In this document: positions 14,705-23,887 of the stretch, in pieces
Position numbering within the stretch: position 1 is the stretch's first letter
How the letters are laid out: each line of letters starts with the position of its first letter
Origin: a virus
DNA length: 42,373 nt
Virus record (IMG/VR): IMGVR_UViG_3300020347_000008
Location: 1-42,373 of that record
Reading direction: 5' to 3' (one strand)
The notes under the pieces: generated by a model
Databases searched by the model: none
Told to the model about the DNA's origin: nothing
The model's input: only the letters and a program-made list of their open reading frames with translations
Program-made: the position numbers and the translations under genes

Positions 14705-16444
14705 TTATTTTCTCCCAAGGTTGACTCTAAATCCAAACTTTGCTTCCGCATCTTCATCCGCAAACAATTGTCTAAACCACGCGTAGAAAAACGTTTCGTC
14801 TTTACCACGTGTTCTACTCATATTTTTTTTAAAGTTATATTCATCCATTTCTTTATTATCATTACCCACAATAAGATTCCCATTGTCATCTTCTGTAAAC
14901 GTAAATTGACCAATTGTCATTAACGCTTCTAAACGTGGATCATAAAAATCGGAAGTCATTTTTGTAAGTGACCCTAAAATACTATTACCATACGCGACTT
15001 TATGTAATTCTTCAGCCGACGGACGTTCTAAACTCATTCCTTTTGATTTAAGAACTTTAGGTAAATTATTTAGACCATCTCTAAAATTAACCATCTCAGA
15101 TGCAAACATCCCATTAACGTCCATGACACCAAACAATTCATCCCAATCTTGGTACTTGCATGATTTTTTACCTTTAGATTGGCAATACTCTGCCATTTGT
15201 CTCAATACGTCTCGTGCGCCTGGTGAGAAAAAGTTAGCCCCATAGACTTGTTTACCAGCGGGACTCCATTTATCCATTGTCTCTTTGTCAAATCCAACGG
15301 TTCTTCCAGCTTTTTTAATTAGACCTTCTGTCGCCCAAATCATTACCGCACGTACGGGCGCGGGGATAGCATTTTTAATTGGTATTGCTTTTTCTAGAAA
15401 TTCGTCAACTTCAGATATTGGCTCATTGATGCCGTCTGAACGTGTCAACATTTTTTTCATCTCTTTGTCGAATGCTACTTTTTCTTCAAAATTTTCAGGC
15501 TTTGATTTAGGCAATGGTATATTAGGTTCAATATTTTCTAATGGTTTTTCTTTAGCCTCAAAAGAAAACATTTCCGAAAGCATCATTATTTTATCAACAA
15601 TATTAGACGTGACCGGTTCAGGCGCAACTTTTGACATTTTTACTTTAGCAAAAGGTTTAATCGTATCTGCTTGCGCTGATGAAATACCCAACAAAGACGC
15701 AAAATTAAATGTGTCTGGTCGTTTTCGGAAGTCTTGACCTTTTTCAATATTAGCTAAATCTGGGTTATTACCAAAGAATTTATCATGTTCTCTTTTACGG
15801 CGTGAGTCCAATGCTTTTAATTTATTTGCATTACTTAGGTTAAGTATCTCGTAACTGACGGACGCTGCGTCTCCACCTTTAAGATGTTTAATAAGATTTG
15901 GGCCAATGAGGGCGGGTGAATTGTAAGCCATAGATACAAGAGAAATACGTTGATTGGCATTTAATGGAACTCCTTCTAATCTAGACTGCACAATTTTTTC
16001 TGCTTCTTGAACTTTAAAATCAAACAATCTACGAGATTGCGCTTCATCTAAAATGATTTCACCAGATAAAAGTTTTTGATATTTTTCAGGAGTAAACCCA
16101 AGAACGTCTTGAACAATAGTTGGATTAGCTTCTAAGTTTGTTCCATAGCCTACATGTTTAATACCGTTAACCATATGGACTGATCCATTATAACCTTCTT
16201 CCGTAGTGATAAAATCAAATCGATCTTGATTGTATTTACCAGGCTCACCTAGACCCGCTGGGCCGTGATAAGCAAGTGCTTGATTAAACATACCATCGTA
16301 CACTTCGGAAGGATTTGCTTGGTTAAATTTTTTGTAATGCGCGGGGACAGTAATGTTTTCTGAAGGTGGTAGAAATCCTGAAGTTGTTAATTCATTATGT
16401 GTGTTTTCATAACCCACCTTTAGTTCTTCTTCTAAATCAGGCAT
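14705..16444 (-). CDS. internal virion protein with GH24 (T4-lysozyme-like) muramidase domain
   Basis: A 579-residue protein. Residues about 70-225 match a GH24 lysozyme: TTEEGY with catalytic Glu 83, VGYGTN at 98-103, then NQRISLVSMAYNSP and the late RRKREHDKFF segment. The rest is charged and helical (about 290-579) with no membrane helix. It lies between the gp15-like and gp16-like genes, ending two bases before the latter starts. In T7 a transglycosylase domain is part of gp16. Here the virion-associated peptidoglycan hydrolase is a separate polypeptide of a different enzyme family, presumably ejected to open the wall for DNA entry. It starts after AGGAGACTTTA. Confidence 0.85.
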   Translation of the reverse strand: MPDLEEELKVGYENTHNELTTSGFLPPSENITVPAHYKKFNQANPSEVYDGMFNQALAYHGPAGLGEPGKYNQDRFDFITTEEGYNGSVHMVNGIKHVGYGTNLEANPTIVQDVLGFTPEKYQKLLSGEIILDEAQSRRLFDFKVQEAEKIVQSRLEGVPLNANQRISLVSMAYNSPALIGPNLIKHLKGGDAASVSYEILNLSNANKLKALDSRRKREHDKFFGNNPDLANIEKGQDFRKRPDTFNFASLLGISSAQADTIKPFAKVKMSKVAPEPVTSNIVDKIMMLSEMFSFEAKEKPLENIEPNIPLPKSKPENFEEKVAFDKEMKKMLTRSDGINEPISEVDEFLEKAIPIKNAIPAPVRAVMIWATEGLIKKAGRTVGFDKETMDKWSPAGKQVYGANFFSPGARDVLRQMAEYCQSKGKKSCKYQDWDELFGVMDVNGMFASEMVNFRDGLNNLPKVLKSKGMSLERPSAEELHKVAYGNSILGSLTKMTSDFYDPRLEALMTIGQFTFTEDDNGNLIVGNDNKEMDEYNFKKNMSRTRGKDETFFYAWFRQLFADEDAEAKFGFRVNLGRK

Positions 16445-16453
16445 TAAAGTCTC

Positions 16454-19075
16454 CTATTTCATGTTGTTCAATAATTGTAGTAAGATATCATTTTTAGTTG
16501 TTGATTCATCTGTATCTACAAAATGAGGTATAACACCTAAATGATACCCTGAATATCTACCATCACCATCTTTCTCTCCGTAAGGTGATAAAACTACGTA
16601 TGGATTTAAATACTTTTGAGCCATTAGTAAATCATTTTTATAATCACCGGTAAATTTGATTGTAGAATTTGGTTGTGGTTGCCACCAACTAAACCCATCA
16701 CGACTAGATGATCCATCTGCATTAATTTTAGTAATCTGTTCTACATTCATTTCAACCCCGACATTTAAACCGATAGGTGTAGTAGGATTTAAACTATCAA
16801 AAATACCGTAAACGGTTACGTTTTTTGTTGTTTCAGTTCCCATCGCGTCTATTGAAGTGACGGGTATATTGAAATATTTTGAAGGACGTATTTGAATATC
16901 ACCACCATCGGTAATATTTAAATCAGGAAAACCATCTGTAATCGTTAAAGCGGCTTCATTCATATTGCCTAAAACATCTTCTACTTCACCATCAGGATTA
17001 TTAATCTGATTACCGACCGGAATTTGTCCGAATTTTCCAACATCAAGGAACATTTCTGCATCAGCTTTATAATGTAAAGCATCGTTGTAATACACAACTT
17101 TACCTTTTAATTTATTAGCCATCGATTTTATAAGATTGTCTTGATTGTCGTCATCATCAGTTGTCCATTTACCACTAACAATTAAATCAGCAACCCCTTG
17201 AGTCATCATGTCTTTTAAACGACTGACCAAAGTATTATCCATTTCTGGGCTTCCCCAAATCATATCGCCTAAAATTACTTCATCAAAAATTTCAGCGGTT
17301 GCGGATGACTTTAACCAATTATTATATGCAGCTACCCTTTTAGGCTTACTAGCAACGTCAGATTCACCTGATTTAATGTCTTCCGCAAAAATCATATTCA
17401 TTAGACCGGTTTCGTCAATTAGTTTATGCGCTTCTTCATACTCTGGTAGAAGTGTCGCACTACTAGTTATTGTGTCTGTGCCTGATATAAGAGAAGCAAT
17501 CTTTGGGCCAACCACTTTGTCTTGCCCAAACACGTCATCTTTTATTTGACTTAAATCATTTGTAGAATCAATTTGTTTTAGCATTGATAGTGTGCGATCT
17601 ACAATTTCAGTATTCTCAGACAAAAGACCCGCTTTTATTTTAGCTTTCAAAGTGTCGTCAATAACTCCAATTCCGTAACGATCAACGGCAGCACCAATGA
17701 TTTCACCAAACTGAAATTGTTTTTGATTATCAGCCGTAAAATCAAAATTAGGGTTTAAAGACATTTTACCCAACACGGTTTTAGCATTTGCCGCAGTTAA
17801 ATCTCCCGCATCTCCCGTACTTACATTATTCATCAGTTGACTTTGTTGGGTTAGAAACGTTGCGTTTTCAAGTGCTAGTTTCAGGTACGCACTTTTAACT
17901 TTTTGTACTTGTGGTGTAGATACTCCAGACGTTCCAGAAAGTGAAAGAAATGTTTTTTTATACCACTCATTAAGAGCCGTCGATAAACCTGAAGGGTTGT
18001 GTTTAAATGTAGATTCAATTGTAGCTAAATCAGATAGTGATTCGGTGACGGATTTTGACCCTTCTTGTGTTAAATGTTTTTGGTTGGCAGCGTTCACATC
18101 AACAAGAAGTTGTGATACTTGCGATGGAAACTTTTCTCGTAGTGATTGAAGACCATCGTTAGTGCCAGATTTATCACCCACCGGTATAAATTGTTTATCC
18201 AAAAAAACGGCAAATCTGCGACCAGCTTCGGGACTAATCTTTGCGCCTTTGACCATTGCACTTAGAACACGTGATGACACCGCGCCATCAGATTGTCCGG
18301 GCATAATTGACCGCATTTTTTTCATAGCTGACATATAAGAGTCAACAATATTACCACCAGGATTTTGAAATGTGGTGACCAATCCATCAACAATAGTTGT
18401 TTCAATTTTAGCGCGATTTTCTTTTATAACTTGAACTTGTTTTTCAGCACTTAACTTAACAATATTTTTCTGAAACGCTGCTTGTGCAAATTGATTTACC
18501 GTAGAGTCCTTTGAACCTTGCGCATAATTTTTATCCCACCACGCTTTAGCGTTAGTGTCAAAATCTGCGGGTTTCCAATCGGCTGATTTAATCAACATAT
18601 CAGCATACAAATCAGCCCCTAATTGTGATCCAAGGGATTCTTTATAAGCTTGGTTGTAGTGTATATTATTACTATTGGTTTCAGCTTCATTGAAATTTTT
18701 CAATCTATCTGCTTTTGATTGTGGTACGGTTGTCACCGCGCCACTAGAGTCATATGTTGTAGTAAGAGTAGACTCTAATGCTTTGGTATTACCAGCAATA
18801 GCACCTTGTCTTTTTTGTTCTTCAGCAAATCTGGTAGCTTCCAACTTGTCAATCTCATGTGCAGATTTCGCCATGTTTTGCATTGTGTTTTGCATTGTCC
18901 CAAAGAAGTTGTTAAACGCATTTGACAATGTTGCTTCACCCGCCATGATGTCTGTGCCAACCATAGATGATACGTGCTTTTTAATAGCGTGATTTACTTT
19001 AGCACTACCAACCTCTAATTTGGTATTACCAGAAAGCTGGGACAAAACTGACTTTGTACGGGCTTGTCTAGCCAT
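16454..19075 (-). CDS. internal virion protein C, T7 gp15-like
   Basis: An 873-residue helical protein (T7 gp15 has 747) beginning MARQARTKSVLSQLSGN. Its N-terminus is Gln/Asn/Met-rich and helical (residues 40-110). In T7 this protein forms part of the trans-envelope channel ejected at infection. Recognition rests on length, composition and order: after the gp14-like gene and before the muramidase and gp16-like genes. A clean ribosome site (GGAGAATCTTC) marks the start. Confidence 0.85.
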   Translation of the reverse strand: MARQARTKSVLSQLSGNTKLEVGSAKVNHAIKKHVSSMVGTDIMAGEATLSNAFNNFFGTMQNTMQNMAKSAHEIDKLEATRFAEEQKRQGAIAGNTKALESTLTTTYDSSGAVTTVPQSKADRLKNFNEAETNSNNIHYNQAYKESLGSQLGADLYADMLIKSADWKPADFDTNAKAWWDKNYAQGSKDSTVNQFAQAAFQKNIVKLSAEKQVQVIKENRAKIETTIVDGLVTTFQNPGGNIVDSYMSAMKKMRSIMPGQSDGAVSSRVLSAMVKGAKISPEAGRRFAVFLDKQFIPVGDKSGTNDGLQSLREKFPSQVSQLLVDVNAANQKHLTQEGSKSVTESLSDLATIESTFKHNPSGLSTALNEWYKKTFLSLSGTSGVSTPQVQKVKSAYLKLALENATFLTQQSQLMNNVSTGDAGDLTAANAKTVLGKMSLNPNFDFTADNQKQFQFGEIIGAAVDRYGIGVIDDTLKAKIKAGLLSENTEIVDRTLSMLKQIDSTNDLSQIKDDVFGQDKVVGPKIASLISGTDTITSSATLLPEYEEAHKLIDETGLMNMIFAEDIKSGESDVASKPKRVAAYNNWLKSSATAEIFDEVILGDMIWGSPEMDNTLVSRLKDMMTQGVADLIVSGKWTTDDDDNQDNLIKSMANKLKGKVVYYNDALHYKADAEMFLDVGKFGQIPVGNQINNPDGEVEDVLGNMNEAALTITDGFPDLNITDGGDIQIRPSKYFNIPVTSIDAMGTETTKNVTVYGIFDSLNPTTPIGLNVGVEMNVEQITKINADGSSSRDGFSWWQPQPNSTIKFTGDYKNDLLMAQKYLNPYVVLSPYGEKDGDGRYSGYHLGVIPHFVDTDESTTKNDILLQLLNNMK

Positions 19076-19105
19076 GAAGATTCTCCTTCGTTGAAGTTAT
19101 ATTAT

Positions 19106-19702
19106 TTATAATGGAGTTGTCCAAAAACTTTTCTTTGGTGGTTCACCTCTTATAGCACTAAGCGTGTCTTGTCTTGCGCCATATTGTTGTCCCGCTGATA
19201 GCGAGGTGCTTGCGAATCCTAGGATAGCACCGGTCTTCTTAGCGGAAGCTTCAGCCATTACGTTCCCCGCTTGGTTCTCAGCTTGTGTGGTGACGTTACT
19301 GTAATTCTGTTCAGACGCTGCTTTATTTGACTCAAGTCCCGCCAACGCTCTTGCGGAGTTTTTATCAATACGTGTAACGTTCAACGCTTCGCCGTACATT
19401 TCTTCAAACATAATTAAACCCAAAGAACTGTTAGACAACGACGTCTCCGACGCTTGTAATGATCCAATGTCTTCATTAGATTGACGAACACGCTCTGATT
19501 GTTGATCTAAATTATCTTCTTGTTCTTCTGCAATCTTTCGATTGGCTTCAGCATACTCTGCTTCAGCTTGTTGTTTCGATGCTTCGTACTGTGCTTTTGC
19601 TTGCCTAGCTGCTTGTTGTTCCATACGTTTAGCTTGATCCATCTGTTGCTTGGCTTGCATGGCACTAGAAGCGATCATCATAATTGTAATAGGATCACAC
19701 AT
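19106..19702 (-). CDS. internal virion protein B, T7 gp14-like
   Basis: The 198-residue protein matches T7 gp14 (196 residues) in size and place. It has a hydrophobic N-terminus (ITIMMIASSAM), then a long Gln/Ala/Glu helix (residues 15-85), and an Ala/Gly-rich C-terminal part (FASTSLSAGQQYG). In T7 gp14 inserts into the outer membrane as the first part of the DNA channel. It begins six bases after the tail tube B gene, with AGGGG near its start. Confidence 0.85.
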   Translation of the reverse strand: MCDPITIMMIASSAMQAKQQMDQAKRMEQQAARQAKAQYEASKQQAEAEYAEANRKIAEEQEDNLDQQSERVRQSNEDIGSLQASETSLSNSSLGLIMFEEMYGEALNVTRIDKNSARALAGLESNKAASEQNYSNVTTQAENQAGNVMAEASAKKTGAILGFASTSLSAGQQYGARQDTLSAIRGEPPKKSFWTTPL

Positions 19703-19707
19703 AATAA

Positions 19708-22032
19708 TTACCCCTGTCTTGTGATTTCATTAAAGAACCCAACGTAATCGATGGATGTTATATTCATTGGTTTTTCGGAATTATTAAATATACGTATTCC
19801 GACTGTTTTACCATCCGATTTTATGGGAACTCTAAATCCACCTAATTCAGAGATAGCCGCGACTCCAACTTTTGAACTACCTGAACCAACGACACGTCCA
19901 TTAAAAGTGTAAACATCAGGGGTTCTAAATTCAGGTGTTACTTCACACCTAAAAAATCCCGTCTGTTTATAGTTACACACAATGTTTCGAATTTGAAAAC
20001 GTCCACCGGTCATAGTTAGCTTCTGATTGTTTGAGTCTCTTGGAAACAATTTAGATAAAGTAACTGAAGATGTAAAGGTTTCTCCTACAATTGCAGAACC
20101 ACTTGAATAATCTCCTGACGAAGTAATAGTCGTTGTGGTCGGATACGCTACGTTCAATACTTCACCAACTTGCCCAGCGGGAAAATCTGTAGAAAGAACC
20201 ACACGTGATGAACTGTTGTGTTCGTAAGGTGTAGTCCATGTAGTCAAGTTAGTAATAGCACTATACACACCGGTTGCGGTTATCTGTCGATCCATTGATA
20301 TTTGATAAGGATGTTTTTCATCAGACAACTCATATCGCAAGAATGTCTTTTCAAATACTACTGTACCGTTTCTTGACAAGACCATATACATCTCGCCGTC
20401 AATAACCGCCATCCATTTTATTTTAGATGTAGAACCATACGTCCATTTCGACCAAGCAGATTGTGCTTTAGTTTCTCCATCTACATACATCTTATAAATA
20501 TATAATGAAGATCGATCTGATTTTGATAATAGCATGATCATATCATTAGTTGAGTCCCCCGTCATTCGGACTAATGGGGCTGGGATATAACCTAATGCAT
20601 GTAAGGTGACATCTTGTGCGATGTTAGAGACAGAGTTGTCATCGTATTGATACTCAAAAACAATAGCGTCTCTACCAGACTTCGCGGCAAAATATAATGT
20701 ATTACCTAAAGTAATTGGCTCACACGAATCCTCTGTCAAATATGATGTTGATAAATCCACAGTAGCATTTGATGGTGTAAAAGTAGCATCACCAGATACT
20801 TCGAACTGTGCTTTATTTGACGTTAAGAATAATGATTTTCTAAAACCAACGGCGTGTTTCAAATCGTTCACGGTTGAAGAAGACGCCACAAGACCAAACG
20901 CGTCGCTATCAAGTGATTGGGTTGAGAAGTCGGGCCAGAAGGTAAAGTATTGTGATGATTGTGACATGAATACAGTTTCACCTGACACAAACACTAAGCG
21001 ATTTCTGTGGAACGCCAACGCGGTAATTTTATTATCCACGAAGTCTGGGTTCTTAACTGTATCGACATCACCAGCTTTTCGCGGCTCCCAATCATTTTCT
21101 TTAAATGTAAATGAGCCGTCTGCTTCTCTAACCAAAACATGTGGCATGGTTGAAGGATTGAAATAGTTATCAGCGTGTGGGTCAGCAGCTTCAATCCAGC
21201 CACCTTCAAAAGAATCAAACTTTGCCCAATAGCCAATTAATTCGCCGTCAATATTTGACCCCACCCGTATTGGGTAATCAGCGGGGGCGGATAACGGTAA
21301 GTATTTTCGATCAGGCACAGAGTCCGTCATTGTGTACGGGCCATATGTAGCGTCTGTTCCTGAATGTTCTAGCGTAAATAATGCCGTTCCCGTAAGAACA
21401 ATTGTTTCGCCGTTCTGTACGGCAGTCACTCCTGATGGTAATGTTAAGCCACCTATAATTGACGTTGCGAGTTCTGTGTTTGAAAGTGCAGTTGTTACTG
21501 CGTTATTATAAATAGTTGTTGTGACACCACCCGTAGTTAATGTGATGGTGTATGTGGTTGATGAATTAGTTGTTCGACAGTTAATAAGTCCGCGATATTG
21601 TGGAACATAAGTTGAAGCCAACATTCCAACTGTAGTGGTTTTATTAGCAATGACGGTGTAATCAGCGATTGTTACAAATGAGAAAGACTCTTCAGCGTCG
21701 GTCGCTACTAAATAAGTTTTTCCATCTGGAAATGCAACTGTCTTTTCCACACCGTTTAAGTCAAATACTTTTAGGTCGCCCCCATTAATTGTAATTAAAT
21801 ATTGCTCAATAGCGTCTCGACTATACGCGTAAATTGCGGGCGTATCACTATCTAGAATATGAGACATTGACGAAATATGACGGGACGCTGGTCTACTTTC
21901 GAAACCGCCCGTTACTACAGACACTAAAATGTTCTCTGCTTCTTGTACCTGACCGGGCAAGCGCACGGGATCAGGTTGTCGACTCACCCCTTGATAGAGC
22001 GTTTTGATGGATTGCTCTATTAGCTTACCCAT
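19708..22032 (-). CDS. tail tubular protein B, T7 gp12-like (nozzle)
   Basis: A 774-residue protein (T7 gp12 has 794) with the characteristic opening SIKTLYQGVSRQPDPVRLPG and the FESRPAS segment near residue 40. It forms the beta-rich tail nozzle below the gp11 ring and holds the fibres. The middle segment AFHRNRLVFVSGETVFMSQS is also typical of this family. It starts after AGGGAGATAAAAT, three bases after the stop of the tail tube A gene. Confidence 0.95.
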   Translation of the reverse strand: MGKLIEQSIKTLYQGVSRQPDPVRLPGQVQEAENILVSVVTGGFESRPASRHISSMSHILDSDTPAIYAYSRDAIEQYLITINGGDLKVFDLNGVEKTVAFPDGKTYLVATDAEESFSFVTIADYTVIANKTTTVGMLASTYVPQYRGLINCRTTNSSTTYTITLTTGGVTTTIYNNAVTTALSNTELATSIIGGLTLPSGVTAVQNGETIVLTGTALFTLEHSGTDATYGPYTMTDSVPDRKYLPLSAPADYPIRVGSNIDGELIGYWAKFDSFEGGWIEAADPHADNYFNPSTMPHVLVREADGSFTFKENDWEPRKAGDVDTVKNPDFVDNKITALAFHRNRLVFVSGETVFMSQSSQYFTFWPDFSTQSLDSDAFGLVASSSTVNDLKHAVGFRKSLFLTSNKAQFEVSGDATFTPSNATVDLSTSYLTEDSCEPITLGNTLYFAAKSGRDAIVFEYQYDDNSVSNIAQDVTLHALGYIPAPLVRMTGDSTNDMIMLLSKSDRSSLYIYKMYVDGETKAQSAWSKWTYGSTSKIKWMAVIDGEMYMVLSRNGTVVFEKTFLRYELSDEKHPYQISMDRQITATGVYSAITNLTTWTTPYEHNSSSRVVLSTDFPAGQVGEVLNVAYPTTTTITSSGDYSSGSAIVGETFTSSVTLSKLFPRDSNNQKLTMTGGRFQIRNIVCNYKQTGFFRCEVTPEFRTPDVYTFNGRVVGSGSSKVGVAAISELGGFRVPIKSDGKTVGIRIFNNSEKPMNITSIDYVGFFNEITRQG

Positions 22033-22035
22033 ATT

Positions 22036-22629
22036 TTATCTCCCTGATAATGTGTGATAACGGTGGGTGGCATAGTAACAATGCGCATTGTCTTTGAGAA
22101 TGTTGTTATCCTCTAATTCTGACTCAGCGTCTTGTAGCGCAGCCCATGCTTCCATTTCGGCACGTTGTGTAAAACTGTCTAGCGCAACTGATCCCATAGA
22201 AGATTCCTGGAATTTTCGAGCTGCACGAAATGCTATATAGTTTTGAAGTTCAATTGTTAAATCTTCAAATTCAAAATTTACGGTTACTCGACATAGTAAA
22301 TCTTTATCGAAAGTAAAAACTTTTTTAGTTAGATCGTATAGTTTTCTTTTAGTTAAGTTAACACGTACACTTACATTAGTGTCACGGTCACTATCGATCG
22401 TATCAACCCGCATATAAGTCACGGGAAGTAGAATTTCATTTTGGTAGTTTCTTTTAAGTTTAATATCTTCTGTGTTGTAATGCCAACCTTTAGATAAAAC
22501 TTCTAGTTTGACCTCATCCAATTTAGCTTCAGCACTTTCTCCGTCAGGCAAACCTGAAGTTAATGACGAGATCGGCGTTTCACCAATTGAATCAAGGATA
22601 ATGTTTACGGCTTGTAGCTTTGTTAACAT
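22036..22629 (-). CDS. tail tubular protein A, T7 gp11-like (gatekeeper/adaptor)
   Basis: A 197-residue protein (T7 gp11 has 196) beginning MLTKLQAVNIILDSIGETP, the standard family opening. It forms the ring between portal and nozzle. I take ATG 22629, which follows GAGGAAATATT. A frame 18 bases longer would start inside the T tract of the terminator. It is the first gene after the capsid terminator. Confidence 0.93.
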   Translation of the reverse strand: MLTKLQAVNIILDSIGETPISSLTSGLPDGESAEAKLDEVKLEVLSKGWHYNTEDIKLKRNYQNEILLPVTYMRVDTIDSDRDTNVSVRVNLTKRKLYDLTKKVFTFDKDLLCRVTVNFEFEDLTIELQNYIAFRAARKFQESSMGSVALDSFTQRAEMEAWAALQDAESELEDNNILKDNAHCYYATHRYHTLSGR

Positions 22630-22645
22630 AATATTTCCTCTCATC

Positions 22646-22684
22646 AAAAAAAAGGGGAGACATAGGATATCCCATGCCCCCCCT
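22646..22684 (-). terminator. strong rho-independent terminator after the capsid gene
   Basis: On the minus strand AGGGGGGGCATGGGAT pairs with ATCCTATGTCTCCCCT, a stem of up to about 16 bp with some G-U pairs centred on GATATC. It runs into eight Ts. It lies eight bases after the capsid stop codon, the position of the T7 late terminator after gene 10. Confidence 0.88.
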
Positions 22685-22692
22685 AAATTACT

Positions 22693-23691
22693 TTAAGCTG
22701 ACTTCAACTCAATCGCCATTTCTGGGCGCATTGTGCCGTGACCAACAAACATCTTGCTGACCATGAAATCCTCAAGACGTCTCACATCTCTCTCAGTCTC
22801 AAGAGAAATATCAAGAAGCTTGACAGTTGCAACGGCTTGTGGACACCACATAACACCAACGGTGTTTGTGTAGTTCGCACGGTATTTCGAGAATACTGTT
22901 GCAGTAGAAGATTCATCAGTAGATGGGATGTTACGAGATTTCACAACGGTTACACCGTCGATCATCATAGTCTCTGCACGTCCATCAATACCACCCGCAC
23001 CCGCGTGACCGAAATCACGATTAAGTACTAAGTAATTGTTGGTTGCATCTTTAGCATATTTAATTGCGTCAAAGATTTCAGTAGTGACCGCAAGGTAACG
23101 AGGCATAGACTCTGGAACATCTTTGTTAAAGAGTTTAATGTTCGCGTCACGTATAGCGTCGATCCAATCTGTACCTGAATACACACCAGCGGAAGCCGCA
23201 AGTGAAGTATCAGTAATAGATTCACCGCCCGGAAAGGGTGATGCCGCAGCAGTACGGGCTGCCAAGATCAATTGCCTGAACACGTTTTGGTCAAATACTT
23301 TAGCTAGTGCGCGTCCCATTTCAGATGAGATAATTGAGCGCATGTCAAAGTGACTTAGGATACGGTCGAGATCAGCAATACCATAATGCGACACAAGAAT
23401 GTCATCTACATTAATGGTTAGTTCTGAAGTCGAGAAATCATTACCAAGCATTTCTGTGCCGGGTGTATGATATTCAGCTTCCGCTTTCCAAGTTTTAGGG
23501 AAACGATAAGATTTCGCACCGCCCGCGAGGGACTTTACAGTATGCTTATCGAGTGTAACAGTTGCGGAGTCAAAAGCCGTAATGACTTCTCCTCCAAATA
23601 AATCCAAATAGAGGCTTCGGTTATCTAGCGAACCACCAGAGGTTGCTCCTTTACCAAAACGTACTACGGATGATGCATCGCCTAGGGCCAT
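22693..23691 (-). CDS. major capsid protein, T7 gp10A-like (HK97 fold)
   Basis: A 332-residue protein (T7 gp10A has 345) with family features: LFGGEVITAFDSATV near residue 35, YRFPKTWKAEAEYHTPG near 62-78, DDILVSHYGIADLD near 98, and VGVMWCPQAVATVKLLD in the C-terminal part. It forms the icosahedral shell. The gene is isolated between terminators at 23837-23869 and 22646-22684, with a promoter-like element at 23812 ahead of it, an arrangement that suits very high expression. There is no open extension past its stop that would give a 10B-like minor form. Confidence 0.96.
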   Translation of the reverse strand: MALGDASSVVRFGKGATSGGSLDNRSLYLDLFGGEVITAFDSATVTLDKHTVKSLAGGAKSYRFPKTWKAEAEYHTPGTEMLGNDFSTSELTINVDDILVSHYGIADLDRILSHFDMRSIISSEMGRALAKVFDQNVFRQLILAARTAAASPFPGGESITDTSLAASAGVYSGTDWIDAIRDANIKLFNKDVPESMPRYLAVTTEIFDAIKYAKDATNNYLVLNRDFGHAGAGGIDGRAETMMIDGVTVVKSRNIPSTDESSTATVFSKYRANYTNTVGVMWCPQAVATVKLLDISLETERDVRRLEDFMVSKMFVGHGTMRPEMAIELKSA

Positions 23692-23811
23692 GACTTTTCT
23701 CCTATGTTTAGTTAGATTGATTTAAAACGAAAATGAAGCCTAATTATTTCCGATTTAGATTATCCGTCGTAACGGGTCTAACGTACTATTATTGGCATTC
23801 TTGCACCTTTG

Positions 23812-23831
23812 TGGGCAGAACCTCACTCTAA
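23812..23831 (-). promoter_or_regulatory. repeated promoter-like element, copy before capsid
   Basis: The minus strand reads TTAGAGTGAGGTTCTGCCCA, a variant of the element at 2942, 35551 and 38486. It shares GGTTCTGCCCA exactly with the copy at 27154. It lies between a terminator and the capsid start, about 120 bases upstream of the ATG, with no gene beginning here. This placement is that of the T7 gene 10 promoter. Confidence 0.6.
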
Positions 23832-23836
23832 AGGCG

Positions 23837-23869
23837 AAAAAAACAGAGATGACTTTCGCCACCTCTGTT
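23837..23869 (-). terminator. rho-independent terminator between scaffold and capsid genes
   Basis: On the minus strand AACAGAGGTG and CATCTCTGTT form a 10-bp stem with one G-U pair and an 8-base loop (GCGAAAGT), followed by seven Ts. It begins 18 bases after the scaffold stop. The promoter-like element follows at once, so upstream transcription ends here and capsid transcription begins afresh. Confidence 0.85.
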
Positions 23870-23887
23870 CTATTCTTTTTGTAAACA

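Noticed and set aside
15285-15737. 150-codon plus-strand frame
   Set aside because: It lies wholly opposite the muramidase gene, has no ribosome site or family features, and all other genes are on the minus strand. The same applies to the other plus-strand frames.
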